Positions 44,936 through 53,358 are shown, counted from the stretch's first letter. The stretch: DNA of 64,000 nucleotides from Bacillota bacterium (GCA_023435225.1 JAEYRX010000012.1:159251-223250), one strand, 5' to 3'. The notes: generated by a model not told the origin, from the sequence alone. Numbers and translations: made by a program.

Positions 44936-46136
44936 AGCGATCCATCAATTTATGCCCTTCCTCAATAAACAGCCCGTTTTTTTCGGCTGTTTTTTCATCA
45001 AATAATTTTTTATCCCCGGTTTGTGGATTTTTTGAATATTCATAAATGGCAAATGGAACCGGATCGGAAACGTGAGTCTTTTTTATTAATGGGGTTGGAT
45101 GATCCGGTAACAGCATAATCTTAAATTCTGTGGTTAGTTTCGGTAATTCGGCCAGGAGAAAACCAAGGATCTCGGAGTCAATCTTTTCGATGGACAAAAT
45201 TTTATTGTCGATTTCGCCGCGGTGTCCTGCTTCATCCGGAGCTTCAACATGCAGATAGACAAAGTCCTGTCCTGCTTGAAAAGCTTTTAAGGCAGCTTCC
45301 GCCTTACCCCTAAAGTTAGTATGAACATTGCCGGTAGCCCCTTCCACTTCAATAATTTTTAATCCGGCACAGATCCCCAAACCTTTAGCCAAATCAACCG
45401 CTGATATTACCGAACCCTTTAAATTATATTTCTCAGAAAAACTACGGATTGACGGTTTCTTTCCCTGACCCCACAACCAGATGGAATTGGCCGGATGAAG
45501 CCCTTTTTTAATCCGTTCCCGGTTAACCGGGTGATTTTCCAAAATAGCTGGACTGTTTTTCATTAAATTAAGCAACTCAATAGACCCGGAACCTTGAGGC
45601 AAATAGGAGGTAATTGCCTGGTCCGAGATATCATGAGGAGGAGTCAAGCGGCAGTCAGTGGGGCCGCCGTGCCAGACCATTAAATGCCGGTAACTAATCC
45701 CGGGAAAAAAGCTGAAATCGTTAGAATTATATTTAGCGGCTATTTCCCGAATTAAATCAGCCGCCTCTCCGGTGGAGATCTCATCGGAACTATAATCAAC
45801 CATTATTTTATCTTCATAATTTAATTCATCCGATAAGGTAACCAAATTACAACGGAAAGCTACATCATGAGGTTTGAGGTCTACGCCGATACTGGCTGCT
45901 TCCAAAGGTGAACGGCCGGTGTAATACTGTTTAGGGTCATACCCCATAACCGATAAATTAGCCACGTCACTTCCGGGAGGTAGTCCAGGAGGAACTGTTT
46001 GGACTAATCCCAATTCTCCCTGGCCGGCTAAGAAATCCATATGGGGCTTTTTAGCGGATTGTAAAGGGGTTTTACCGTTCAATTGCGGGACCGGATAATC
46101 AGCCATTCCATCGGCTAAAACTACTAAATATTTCAT
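44907..46136 (-). CDS. apgM: Cofactor-independent phosphoglycerate mutase, ApgM type
   Basis: 409 residues of the alkaline-phosphatase superfamily, beginning YLVVLADGMADYPVPQLNGKTPL with Asp and a nucleophilic serine in SDVANLSVMGYDP. Metal ligands follow in HVEAPDEAGHRG and LLPDHPTPL. It interconverts 3- and 2-phosphoglycerate in glycolysis. Sequence form is the archaeal/anaerobe ApgM branch rather than GpmI. It converges with rsmB. Confidence 0.93.
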   Translation of the reverse strand: MKYLVVLADGMADYPVPQLNGKTPLQSAKKPHMDFLAGQGELGLVQTVPPGLPPGSDVANLSVMGYDPKQYYTGRSPLEAASIGVDLKPHDVAFRCNLVTLSDELNYEDKIMVDYSSDEISTGEAADLIREIAAKYNSNDFSFFPGISYRHLMVWHGGPTDCRLTPPHDISDQAITSYLPQGSGSIELLNLMKNSPAILENHPVNRERIKKGLHPANSIWLWGQGKKPSIRSFSEKYNLKGSVISAVDLAKGLGICAGLKIIEVEGATGNVHTNFRGKAEAALKAFQAGQDFVYLHVEAPDEAGHRGEIDNKILSIEKIDSEILGFLLAELPKLTTEFKIMLLPDHPTPLIKKTHVSDPVPFAIYEYSKNPQTGDKKLFDEKTAEKNGLFIEEGHKLMDRFIGFSPAGT

Positions 46137-46286
46137 TTAAATATCATCCTCCGTTTGAAAAAAACATTTGGGAAAAACTGGTTTTGTTTTTAAACTATAG
46201 ATTATTATATCACCGGCAGTTTAACAGCTCAAGTATTGTCATAAGGAAATAAATGTTTATCTAATGTTGACCAAAAAACTATTCTA

Positions 46287-46345
46287 AACATAGAGGCACA
46301 GAGAAATTTTCTTTATATTTTTAAGTGTTTCCCTGCCTCTGTGTT
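46287..46345. repeat. Inverted repeat of the CACAGAGGCA type
   Basis: AACATAGAGGCACAGAGAAA and TTTCCCTGCCTCTGTGTT are imperfect inverted copies. A similar element is at 59682-59743. Confidence 0.7.
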
Positions 46346-46398
46346 AAAAGTTTTATCTTTAAATCTTTGTTACAATCGCAACTGAATTAATAAACCCA

Positions 46399-46427
46399 TT
46401 GACAAGGTTTTGAAAAGCGTGTATATT
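46399..46427 (+). promoter_or_regulatory. Promoter of the SAM-regulated homocysteine operon
   Basis: TTGACA, 17-bp spacer, TATATT. Transcription would begin near 46434, about 25 bp before the riboswitch aptamer. Confidence 0.8.
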
Positions 46428-46459
46428 TAAATACAATAAAATTCCAAATTAATAATGGA

Positions 46460-46567
46460 TCCTCATCAAGAGAGGTGGAGGGACTGGCCCGGTGAAACCT
46501 CGGCAACCTTCGTGTAAAAACGAGTATGGTGCCAAATCCAGCAGGTATTCCTGAGAGATGAGAGGCC
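46460..46567 (+). ncRNA. SAM-I (S-box) riboswitch aptamer
   Basis: The conserved S-box elements appear in order: P1 5' side CCTCATC, AAGAGAGGTGGAGGGACTGG, CCGGTGAAACC, CGGCAACC, a variable hairpin, GGTGCCAAATCCAGCAG and the closing GAGAGATGAGAGG. It binds S-adenosylmethionine and turns off the downstream operon. The following terminator completes the switch. Confidence 0.97.
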
Positions 46568-46573
46568 CTATTT

Positions 46574-46601
46574 GCAGCCTCTTGTTAAAGAGGTTTTTTT
46601 A
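46574..46601 (+). terminator. Riboswitch-controlled terminator
   Basis: CCTCTTGTTAAAGAGG hairpin plus seven T, 10 bp after the aptamer. The 5' arm can also pair with the aptamer 3' region, giving the on/off choice. Confidence 0.88.
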
Positions 46602-46679
46602 TTTGCCGAATTATATAGGGTGAAATTTCAAATTTTCCTCTTAAAGTTGAGATCCGGGGAATGGAGTGGAGGCTAATAA

Positions 46680-47828
46680 ATGAAGACGTTGGCAGAGATT
46701 AATGAGAAGATTAAGCAAGGGAAAGCAGTAGTGGTCACTGCTGAAGAAATTATCGGGATTGTCAAAGAAAAAGGGGTGACCAAAGCGGCTGAAGAAGTAG
46801 ATATTGTTACTACGGCTACCTTTGGGCCTATGTGTTCCACCGGTGCTTTTTTAAATTTTGGCCACTCGGACCCGCCGATTCGTATGAGCAAAGTATGGTT
46901 GAACGATGTACCGGCATATGCCGGAATCGCCGCAGTTGATGCTTATATTGGCGCTACCGAGCTTTCGGAGACCAAAGGTTTCAAATACGGTGGAGCCCAT
47001 GTGATAGAGGATTTAATAAACGGCAAAAAAGTTGAGCTACGAGCCACCTCATATGGGACCGATTGTTATACTAAGAAAGAAATTACCACCAAGGTCGGTT
47101 TAAATGATCTGAACCAAGCTTATTTATTCAATCCACGGAACGCTTATCAAAACTATCCGGTGGCGGTCAATTCTTCGGCCCGGACAATATATACTTATAT
47201 GGGAACCCTTTTACCGCATTTTGGAAATGCAACTTATTCCACATCGGGCGAATTAAGTCCGCTGTTAAACGACCCCTATTACCGGACTATTGGTATTGGA
47301 ACCAGAATCTTTCTTGGAGGCGGGGTTGGTTATGTTGCCTGGGAAGGTACCCAACATAATCCGTTACAAAATCGAGCTGAAAATGGGATACCGACTTCAA
47401 CTGCCGGTACATTGGCCTTAATCGGTGATCTAAAACAAATGAACCGGGAATTCTTACGGGCGGCGCTTTTTGATCGTTATGGTGTTACTATGTATGTGGG
47501 AATTGGTGTCCCTATCCCCATCCTGGATGAAGAGGTTTTAAAACATACGGCAGTCTCCAATCGGGAGATTCTGACTACAATCGTTGATTATAGCGTTGAA
47601 AAACGTTCCAAACCTAATTTTGGTAAAGTAAGTTATGAAGAGCTCCGTTCGGGAACTATTACGGTTGAGGGGAAGAAAATACCAACTTCACCGTTATCAT
47701 CATTGATTCAAGCCCGAAAAATAGCTGGGATTTTAAAAGACTGGATAACCGCAAGCAAGTTTAACCTAACCGAACCGGTGCAACCATTACCGTCGGAAAA
47801 TAAGGTTAATACGCTGGAAGTAAGATAA
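46680..47828 (+). CDS. Homocysteine biosynthesis protein (DUF39, MA1821-type)
   Basis: 382 residues of the DUF39/COG1900 family. In Methanosarcina the MA1821 protein, with its ferredoxin partner, makes homocysteine from aspartate semialdehyde and sulfide. Two candidate catalytic cysteines are conserved in context: Cys52 in FGPMCSTGAF and Cys129 in YGTDCYTK. No C-terminal CBS pair is present, unlike the methanogen protein. It lies directly under the SAM-I riboswitch and next to the NIL-ferredoxin gene, which fits the pathway exactly. Confidence 0.93.
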   Translation: MKTLAEINEKIKQGKAVVVTAEEIIGIVKEKGVTKAAEEVDIVTTATFGPMCSTGAFLNFGHSDPPIRMSKVWLNDVPAYAGIAAVDAYIGATELSETKGFKYGGAHVIEDLINGKKVELRATSYGTDCYTKKEITTKVGLNDLNQAYLFNPRNAYQNYPVAVNSSARTIYTYMGTLLPHFGNATYSTSGELSPLLNDPYYRTIGIGTRIFLGGGVGYVAWEGTQHNPLQNRAENGIPTSTAGTLALIGDLKQMNREFLRAALFDRYGVTMYVGIGVPIPILDEEVLKHTAVSNREILTTIVDYSVEKRSKPNFGKVSYEELRSGTITVEGKKIPTSPLSSLIQARKIAGILKDWITASKFNLTEPVQPLPSENKVNTLEVR

Positions 47829-47840
47829 ATCAATTAATTT

Positions 47841-47866
47841 AATTTCAAATTTCGAATTGCGGATTA
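47841..47866. repeat. Degenerate heptamer array ATTTCAA
   Basis: ATTTCAA, ATTTCGA, ATTGCGG units, a reverse-strand relative of the ATCCGAA array at 4656-4685. Confidence 0.6.
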
Positions 47867-47912
47867 AAAACCAATAGCCGAGTAAATATTGACTCAATAA
47901 ACCGACAATTTG

Positions 47913-47985
47913 GACTAACGAACTAATGAACTAACGAACTAATGAACCAATAACTAATAACCAATAACTAATAACTAATAACTAA
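47913..47985. repeat. Heptamer array AACTAAC / AACTAAT / AATAACT
   Basis: About ten 7-bp units that drift from AACTAAC through AACTAAT and AACCAAT to AATAACT. It lies between the DUF39 and NIL-ferredoxin genes and stops 11 bp before the ribosome site. Confidence 0.88.
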
Positions 47986-48002
47986 GGAATGGGGGGCTAA
48001 AA

Positions 48003-48413
48003 ATGCCTAAGAAGAAATTAGTACTCACTTTTCCGCCTGATTTAACGGAAACTCCGTTAACATATCATCTAGTAAAGGATTATGATTTAGCCATTAATAT
48101 TCTCAAGGCCAAAATCACCCCTGGTGAAGAGGGTAAACTGGTAATCGAAATTTCCAATGGTTCAATGGAGAACATTGACAAGGGAATTGAATACTTGCGA
48201 ACCCAAGGAGTTCTCATCGAACCTGTAAGTAAAGAAATAGTGCTTAATGAATCCGAATGTATCAATTGTGGCAGTTGTACAGCTGTTTGTCAATCAAAAG
48301 CCTTAACCATTTCCGCTCCGGAATGGAAACTACAATTTGACAAGGAACAATGTATTGTTTGCGAAATGTGCGTCAAAGCCTGCCCCATGCAAATCATCCA
48401 GGTGAGTTTTTAA
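48003..48413 (+). CDS. NIL-domain / 4Fe-4S ferredoxin (MA1822-type)
   Basis: 136 residues: an NIL domain (about 1-75, LTFPPDLTETPLTYHL) and two 4Fe-4S clusters, CINCGSCTAVC and CIVCEMCVKAC. The NIL domain is shared with methionine ABC ATPases. As the MA1822 counterpart it supplies electrons to the DUF39 protein in homocysteine formation. AATGGGGGG precedes ATG 48003. A tandem palindromic repeat starts 2 bp after the stop. Confidence 0.94.
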   Translation: MPKKKLVLTFPPDLTETPLTYHLVKDYDLAINILKAKITPGEEGKLVIEISNGSMENIDKGIEYLRTQGVLIEPVSKEIVLNESECINCGSCTAVCQSKALTISAPEWKLQFDKEQCIVCEMCVKACPMQIIQVSF

Positions 48414-48414
48414 T

Positions 48415-48646
48415 ACAGTAAGAAAAATACATTAATATAGTATCTTCTGAAAATACAGCCAATGCACTAAGGATGTATTTTCAGAAGATGTAAATTCAAA
48501 TTTTCTTACTGTAAATGGTAAGAAAAATACATTAATATAATATCTTCTGAAAATACAGCCAATGCACTAAGGATGTATTTTCAGAAGATGTAAATTTAAA
48601 TTTTCTTACTGTAAATGGTAAGAAAAATACATTAATAAAATATCTT
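48415..48646. repeat. Family D: 100-bp tandem of a palindromic element
   Basis: Unit 1 (48415-48512) has ends ACAGTAAGAAAA / TTTTCTTACTGT and perfect inner arms ATCTTCTGAAAATACA / TGTATTTTCAGAAGAT. Unit 2 starts exactly 100 bp later and differs at only a few bases. The beginning of a third unit (48618-48646) follows. The repeat lies inside the homocysteine operon. Confidence 0.95.
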
Positions 48647-48710
48647 AAACCGTTCCTACAGTATAATGCTATTGTAGGATTATTCATGATTAGTTAAGGA
48701 GTTATTTAAA

Positions 48711-49463
48711 ATGGGGCCTGATTTTAGTTACCAAAAGAGTAATTCGGTTGAACGTTTTTATAGAGCCTCGTCCGCTAAGGATTTAATTAAATCTCAAGTA
48801 AAAGTGGGAGAAAGCGATCTCTGGATTTTAAGCGACCGGGAAATAAGGGACCAGGTCGCAAAACTGCTTAAGATTTATCGACGGCAATTGAAAGAATATA
48901 TATATAACCATCCTGATTTTGCCACAACTTTAAAACCTTTTCCTTCAGATCCGGAGGCGCCTGAGCTGGTACGAAAAATGATCGAAGTATCCGGCAAGGC
49001 AGGAGTTGGTCCGATGGCGGCAGTAGCTGGGACCATCGCCGGTTTTATTGGTAAAGATATTAGCAGTACTTGTAGTGAAGTCATTATTGAGAATGGCGGC
49101 GATATTTACTTACGGTCCGCTGTTGAAAGAGTCATTTCGATTTATGCCGGAAAATCAGAATTTTCCAAAAAAGTCGGAGTTTTATTACCGGCGAGTCCCG
49201 ATGGAATCGGTATTTGTACTTCAGCAGGCACGGTTGGACCATCATTAAGCTTCGGTAGTGCGGATGCTGCCGTAATTATATCTCCGGACGTTGCTTTGGC
49301 CGACTCTATAGCAACTGCGACTGCCAATCGAATATTAAAAACATCGGATCTTCAAAAAGCCATTGATTTTGCCTCTTCAATATCAAAGATAACCGGAATT
49401 ATAGTAATCAAAGATGATAAAATGGCTGCCTGGGGAGAAGTCAACCTAGTACCTATAGAATAG
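48711..49463 (+). CDS. UPF0280 (COG2122, ApbE-related) protein
   Basis: 250 residues of the UPF0280 family, with MAAVAGTIAGFIGKD, IENGGDIYL, LLPASPDGIGICTSAGTVGPS and SFGSADAAVIIS. The fold relates to ApbE flavin transferases. Genetic data from Desulfovibrio link this family with DUF39 and NIL-ferredoxin in homocysteine synthesis. Its place third in the SAM-regulated operon supports the same role. AAGGAG precedes ATG 48711. Confidence 0.92.
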   Translation: MGPDFSYQKSNSVERFYRASSAKDLIKSQVKVGESDLWILSDREIRDQVAKLLKIYRRQLKEYIYNHPDFATTLKPFPSDPEAPELVRKMIEVSGKAGVGPMAAVAGTIAGFIGKDISSTCSEVIIENGGDIYLRSAVERVISIYAGKSEFSKKVGVLLPASPDGIGICTSAGTVGPSLSFGSADAAVIISPDVALADSIATATANRILKTSDLQKAIDFASSISKITGIIVIKDDKMAAWGEVNLVPIE

Positions 49464-49595
49464 GGCGGCAATGTAATAGTTGACATTTGAAATCAGAGTA
49501 TATTTATTTTTTCAATTTATATGGCATAATTGTTTTCTTTCTGGAACACAATATGATAGAACTATTTTTTATGTTGAACAGGAGGGAAACGGATT

Positions 49596-50615
49596 ATGTC
49601 TAAGAATGCGTTGGCAGTTTCTGAAATTCCCAGCCCATCATTGCAAAAATCTAAACCACGTTATACTGAGGCTGAAAACAAAATATTATTTGATTCGTGG
49701 TGGAACCCTCAGAAACGAAGAGAGTTGGTTAAACATCTCGGCCGGAACATGAGTGCATTAAGAAGTCAGTTTTGCCGTCTCTTGAAAGAAAAGGGAATCA
49801 CTAATCAAGAATATTATAACATGATGCAATCTAAGTACGCTAATGAAACCGGTTCCATAACCAGAAAAAGAAGCCGTGAAATTAAAGATATTGACCGTTT
49901 AATAATCGACACTTTTTCTAAACATCAGGCATTAGGCAATTCTCGGGCACAAGCGTGCGAAGAGCTCCAACAAAAATTAGGTGATTCTTTTACTTCAGCG
50001 GCTTTAAAGTTAAGGTTTTACCGTCTTATAAAAAGATTGCAATATGAAGAAACAGATCTTTTGAATATCGGTAAAGAATTATTAGGTGAAGCTACTCCAT
50101 CACCGGCAGCTAAAATACAAGCTGTAAAATCGGAAAAAACTACTTTTGTAAAAGATAATTCCATAATTAAAACTGAAGAAATTCAAAATAAAAATCAAGA
50201 TAATTTATTCTTTTTTCAACTTTCTTCACTTCCTAATACTATCCAAAATATTGAAGAACGTATTTCGGAAGTTGAAGAAAAACAGCGCCACCAACTGGAT
50301 TTACGTGGATTCATTGAACATTTGCTGGCGGTAGAAAGGGACTTAAAGCGGGAAGATAAGCTAATGGAAGAAATCCAACGTTTAATTGATGAAAATGAAA
50401 GTCTCAAAAATATGATGGATAAAGAGCGTGAACGATTAAAAAAGAGAGAAGAAGAACTCTCAAGTCTCTTCAAAATGTTGGATACTATGTTGTCCGATTT
50501 TATGCGTTTGGAAAGCGTTTCTAAACTTGCGTCTTTGGGTGATTTTATGCATAGGTTGGAAATCACAGTCGATCAATTTGGTAATGTCTTAAAAAGCAGG
50601 CGAGTTAATGGGTAA
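49596..50615 (+). CDS. Myb/SANT-like and coiled-coil protein, RsfA-like
   Basis: 339 residues. An N-terminal domain (about 22-70) has the tryptophan-rich pattern YTEAENKILFDSWWNPQKR and AALRSQFCRLL. A second Myb-like helical unit (about 90-140) has DRLIIDTFSKHQALGNSRAQ and a closing ALKLRFYRLI. A linker rich in Lys leads to a long coiled coil (about 215-310), rich in Glu, Lys and Leu. It recalls RsfA-type sporulation regulators but is longer. GGAGGG precedes ATG 49596. Likely DNA-binding and oligomeric; targets unknown. Confidence 0.7.
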   Translation: MSKNALAVSEIPSPSLQKSKPRYTEAENKILFDSWWNPQKRRELVKHLGRNMSALRSQFCRLLKEKGITNQEYYNMMQSKYANETGSITRKRSREIKDIDRLIIDTFSKHQALGNSRAQACEELQQKLGDSFTSAALKLRFYRLIKRLQYEETDLLNIGKELLGEATPSPAAKIQAVKSEKTTFVKDNSIIKTEEIQNKNQDNLFFFQLSSLPNTIQNIEERISEVEEKQRHQLDLRGFIEHLLAVERDLKREDKLMEEIQRLIDENESLKNMMDKERERLKKREEELSSLFKMLDTMLSDFMRLESVSKLASLGDFMHRLEITVDQFGNVLKSRRVNG

Positions 50616-50657
50616 TGGTATAATAATAATTACTCACAAATAGATTCACTTGATCAC

Positions 50658-50686
50658 TTGACTGCCTTAAGTTTAAATGGTACAAT
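50658..50686 (+). promoter_or_regulatory. Promoter of tRNA-Pro
   Basis: TTGACT, 17-bp spacer, TACAAT, ending 15 bp before the tRNA. Confidence 0.75.
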
Positions 50687-50701
50687 ATCAGTTGTCATTA
50701 G

Positions 50702-50778
50702 CGGGCAGTAGCGCAGCTTGGTAGCGCACCACCTTGGGGTGGTGGGGGCCGTGGGTTCAAATCCCGCCTGCCCGACCA
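50702..50778 (+). tRNA. tRNA-Pro (anticodon GGG)
   Basis: A 77-nt cloverleaf with CCA encoded. Acceptor CGGGCAG / CTGCCCG, anticodon stem CCACC / GGTGG around loop TTGGGGT (anticodon GGG), T arm GTGGG-TTCAAAT-CCCGC. Confidence 0.97.
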
Positions 50779-50799
50779 GATATTTTAATCGTAAAATTA

Positions 50800-50830
50800 A
50801 GTTTGTGTAATTAATTACGCAAACTTTTTT
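50800..50830 (+). terminator. Terminator after tRNA-Pro
   Basis: AGTTTGTGTAATTAATTACGCAAACT hairpin followed by six T. Confidence 0.85.
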
Positions 50831-50950
50831 GTTTATAATATACCATTAATAGGATTATTATTATTTAAAATCCCTAAAAGAATAAAAAAGGAAATTTTCT
50901 AGTTAAAATTGAATTATAACAAATGTATATCTCTTAAAGGAGCGATGAGA

Positions 50951-52534
50951 ATGAGACGGAATAAAATAAGAGGAAACATCCGCTTCTCTATATTCGGAAT
51001 ATTACTTATTGTAATTAGTTTATTTGGAAGCAATTTTTCATTAATTTCCGCGGATAATGATTGGCTTGTTAGTGTTAGTCATGGCCAATTTTTAGATTTA
51101 AACCCATTTACTACCAAGTGGCTGGTTATAAAGGAACATTTATCAGCCATTACGTTGATTGATGGTAAAATTGCCGTTTTTGAGCAATCGGCTGATCGTA
51201 CCGGTTGGATAGAGGTGCAACGAATTGGACCTGCTGATGTAGTTATTACTACGTTTCAAGTTAAAGATATTAACGGTGATGGAGTTGGAGAAATTATTGC
51301 CGGAACCGTAGAACCCGGGTTTGTCTATTTATATAAACTCACCGATGGTAAATGGGAATTATTTAATTACGGGAAATACGTTTGGTCGGCTATAAGTAAT
51401 ATAATTGTAGGTAATTTCGGCCAAGAATCCGGTAATGATATTTTAGTTCAAAACCAGGAAGGTTATTTGTATTTATTAAAGATAACTGATAATTCACTTG
51501 ATTTAATCTGGAAAAGTCCGGCTGCTTGGCGGCCAATTATATCGGGTTACGTAAAAGATATTGATAATGATTTAAAAGATGAAATTTTGGTTGTTTATAA
51601 AACAGGTGGAATTGGAGTTTTAAAAGTCGATAATAATTCGATTGTATCCGTATGGGAGAATTATTTATGGGGTAAGGTTTTAGGTGTGGCTGCCGGTGAT
51701 TGGGATAATGACCATCAACCTGAATTTATGATTAGTACTTCACAGAAGATAGTATATTTTCTTGGTTGGGATCAGGAAAAACAGGTTTTTCACTTTGAAA
51801 AACAATGGTCGCAGTTTAATTGCATTTTAGAAGAGATGGCTTTTTTAAATAACAATGATATAAGTCAACTATTGGCTACCGATACCGCTGGAAAGCTTCA
51901 TTTGTATCAATATGATCCGAAAAATACTGTTTGGAATGAATATTATGTTTGTCAAACCGGAAGAATTGCTCAAATCATTGATATAAAGCCTGAACATATC
52001 TTATTGTGGGGGCTTAATCGTAAATTAGTTACGGTGGAAACCTTATTAGCTAAAAATATCAAATTAAAATATCGGGGTCAACTTCAAGAGATCTCACCAT
52101 CTTTTTCATATAATAATGATTATTTATATCTTGCTCCGAAAGCTTTGCAAACTATATCAGATTTAAACCTTGGGGTAAAGGACGATAAAACAAGTTTTAC
52201 CATCACCACCGATAGTCAAATGATTAAAATATCAAAGAAAAACCTTGATGTTAAAGTTAATGGAAATTTGATAGTTATACCGCATCCGCCAATAATCATT
52301 AATCAAGACCTATATTTAACCTTGGATAGTTATCAAGAGTTATTAGATATATCGTTGGAGTTTGACCCTGTCGCTAAAGTAGTCGTTCTTAAGGATAGTA
52401 GTATAATTAACCCGGAAGCGACACCTTCACTTGAAGATATTGAAGAGGACGAAGCAGCAAACACTGATTCATTGCCAACTGATAATGATACTACTATGGA
52501 TAACCAAACTGATCAAGTATATGAGGACTTATGA
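50951..52534 (+). CDS. Secreted VCBS/FG-GAP repeat protein with a stalk-like C domain
   Basis: 527 residues from ATG 50951, 8 bp after AGGAG; ATG 50945 is the alternative. A signal peptide occupies about 1-34 (basic start, FSIFGILLIVISLFG). Beta-propeller-like repeats carry Asp-rich loops: DINGDGVGEI, DIDNDLKDEI and DWDNDHQPEF. The C-terminal part (about 410-490) resembles the copper-amine-oxidase N-like domain used for surface binding (SFTITTDSQM, LYLTLDSYQELL). The protein ends in an acidic tail. It is likely exported to the cell surface; ligand unknown. Confidence 0.8.
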   Translation: MRRNKIRGNIRFSIFGILLIVISLFGSNFSLISADNDWLVSVSHGQFLDLNPFTTKWLVIKEHLSAITLIDGKIAVFEQSADRTGWIEVQRIGPADVVITTFQVKDINGDGVGEIIAGTVEPGFVYLYKLTDGKWELFNYGKYVWSAISNIIVGNFGQESGNDILVQNQEGYLYLLKITDNSLDLIWKSPAAWRPIISGYVKDIDNDLKDEILVVYKTGGIGVLKVDNNSIVSVWENYLWGKVLGVAAGDWDNDHQPEFMISTSQKIVYFLGWDQEKQVFHFEKQWSQFNCILEEMAFLNNNDISQLLATDTAGKLHLYQYDPKNTVWNEYYVCQTGRIAQIIDIKPEHILLWGLNRKLVTVETLLAKNIKLKYRGQLQEISPSFSYNNDYLYLAPKALQTISDLNLGVKDDKTSFTITTDSQMIKISKKNLDVKVNGNLIVIPHPPIIINQDLYLTLDSYQELLDISLEFDPVAKVVVLKDSSIINPEATPSLEDIEEDEAANTDSLPTDNDTTMDNQTDQVYEDL

Positions 52535-52592
52535 CTTGACTGCAAGATAATTTTGTGATGTGAAAGTTGGATTAGTAATATTTATGGCTCAA

Positions 52593-52629
52593 CCCCCATA
52601 AGTTTTAGTAGAGATTTATATATGGGGGT
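52593..52629 (+). promoter_or_regulatory. Hairpin overlapping the ribosome site of the next gene
   Basis: ACCCCCATA and TATGGGGGT can pair over 9 bp. The right arm includes the GGGGGTG ribosome site of the membrane protein at 52637 and is followed by seven T, so the element could act as the upstream terminator, a translation blocker, or both. Confidence 0.6.
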
Positions 52630-52636
52630 GATTTTT

Positions 52637-53038
52637 TTGCTGTCTGATAGAGAAGATGCGTTTTTTCCTACCGGTTCAATATTATATGGCGGTTTAGCGG
52701 TTATATTGATAGCATTATTTGTAGCGGTTTTACTTGGGGTTTTAACTGTTTTCGGTTGGACTGGTACAGTTACTTGGCCTAATAACAGCCTTTTTCTACT
52801 AGCGCTTTATGGGGTAATTGTTATTGCTTCAATCTTAGCCGGGTGGAGAAGCCGTCAAAAAGGATGGGCTGTAGGAATAGGAGTGGGCGTGGTAGGTTCT
52901 TTATTTTTCTTAATTTTGGCCTCAATAATTCATGAACCCATAATAATTGGTATTTTCTTAGTAAAAACTTTGATTAGTTGTTTTATTGGAGCATTTGGGG
53001 GTATTATCGGAGTTAATCTCTCAGGGAATAAAGGATAA
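52637..53038 (+). CDS. TIGR04086-type small membrane protein
   Basis: 133 residues with four hydrophobic helices (about 14-38, 45-62, 70-95, 100-125) and a glycine-rich last segment LISCFIGAFGGIIGVNLSG. This fits the TIGR04086 family, found in spore-forming Bacillota. TTG 52637 is chosen since GGGGGTG lies 6 bp upstream; an ATG at 52622 is within the hairpin. Function unknown. Confidence 0.72.
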   Translation: MLSDREDAFFPTGSILYGGLAVILIALFVAVLLGVLTVFGWTGTVTWPNNSLFLLALYGVIVIASILAGWRSRQKGWAVGIGVGVVGSLFFLILASIIHEPIIIGIFLVKTLISCFIGAFGGIIGVNLSGNKG

Positions 53039-53072
53039 AATCATAAAATTTTATTTTTCCTTAAAATCCAAA

Positions 53073-53101
53073 TTGACAAAACAAAGTATATTAGCTATAA
53101 T
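53073..53101 (+). promoter_or_regulatory. Promoter of tRNA-Trp
   Basis: Consensus TTGACA, 17-bp spacer, TATAAT, 19 bp before the tRNA. Confidence 0.88.
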
Positions 53102-53120
53102 TTATAAGGTAACATTGCAC

Positions 53121-53196
53121 AGGGGAGTGGCTCAATTGGTAGAGCGTCGGTCTCCAAAACCGGTGGTTGCGGGTTCGAGTCCTGTCTCCCCTGCCA
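53121..53196 (+). tRNA. tRNA-Trp (anticodon CCA)
   Basis: 76 nt with CCA encoded. Acceptor AGGGGAG / CTCCCCT, anticodon loop CTCCAAA with stem TCGGT / ACCGG, T arm GCGGG-TTCGAGT-CCTGT. Confidence 0.97.
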
Positions 53197-53261
53197 AAAT
53201 TATTATGGATTGCTAAAATGTAATTTCCACTATTATTTTTCTGAAATGCACATTAGTATTG

Positions 53262-53358
53262 CTCAAAAATAACTTCCACTAGATTTTAAAACATATATTA
53301 ATTCATGAGTGTTTCACAAAAAAGTGTTAAGTAATTTTTGAGCTGTTCTTTAGAACAT
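53262..53358. repeat. Degenerate inverted repeat GCTCAAAAATAACTT
   Basis: GCTCAAAAATAACTT and AAGTAATTTTTGAGCTG are imperfect inverted copies. The AGTAATTTTTGAGCTG end recurs at 17053-17069, where it is also preceded by AAAAAATAACTT. Confidence 0.55.

Noticed and set aside
44967..44995. Terminator-like hairpin AACAGCC ... GGCTGTTTTTT
   Set aside because: It lies inside the 3' coding end of apgM. It could help end rsmB transcription on the + strand but I do not list it as a separate element.
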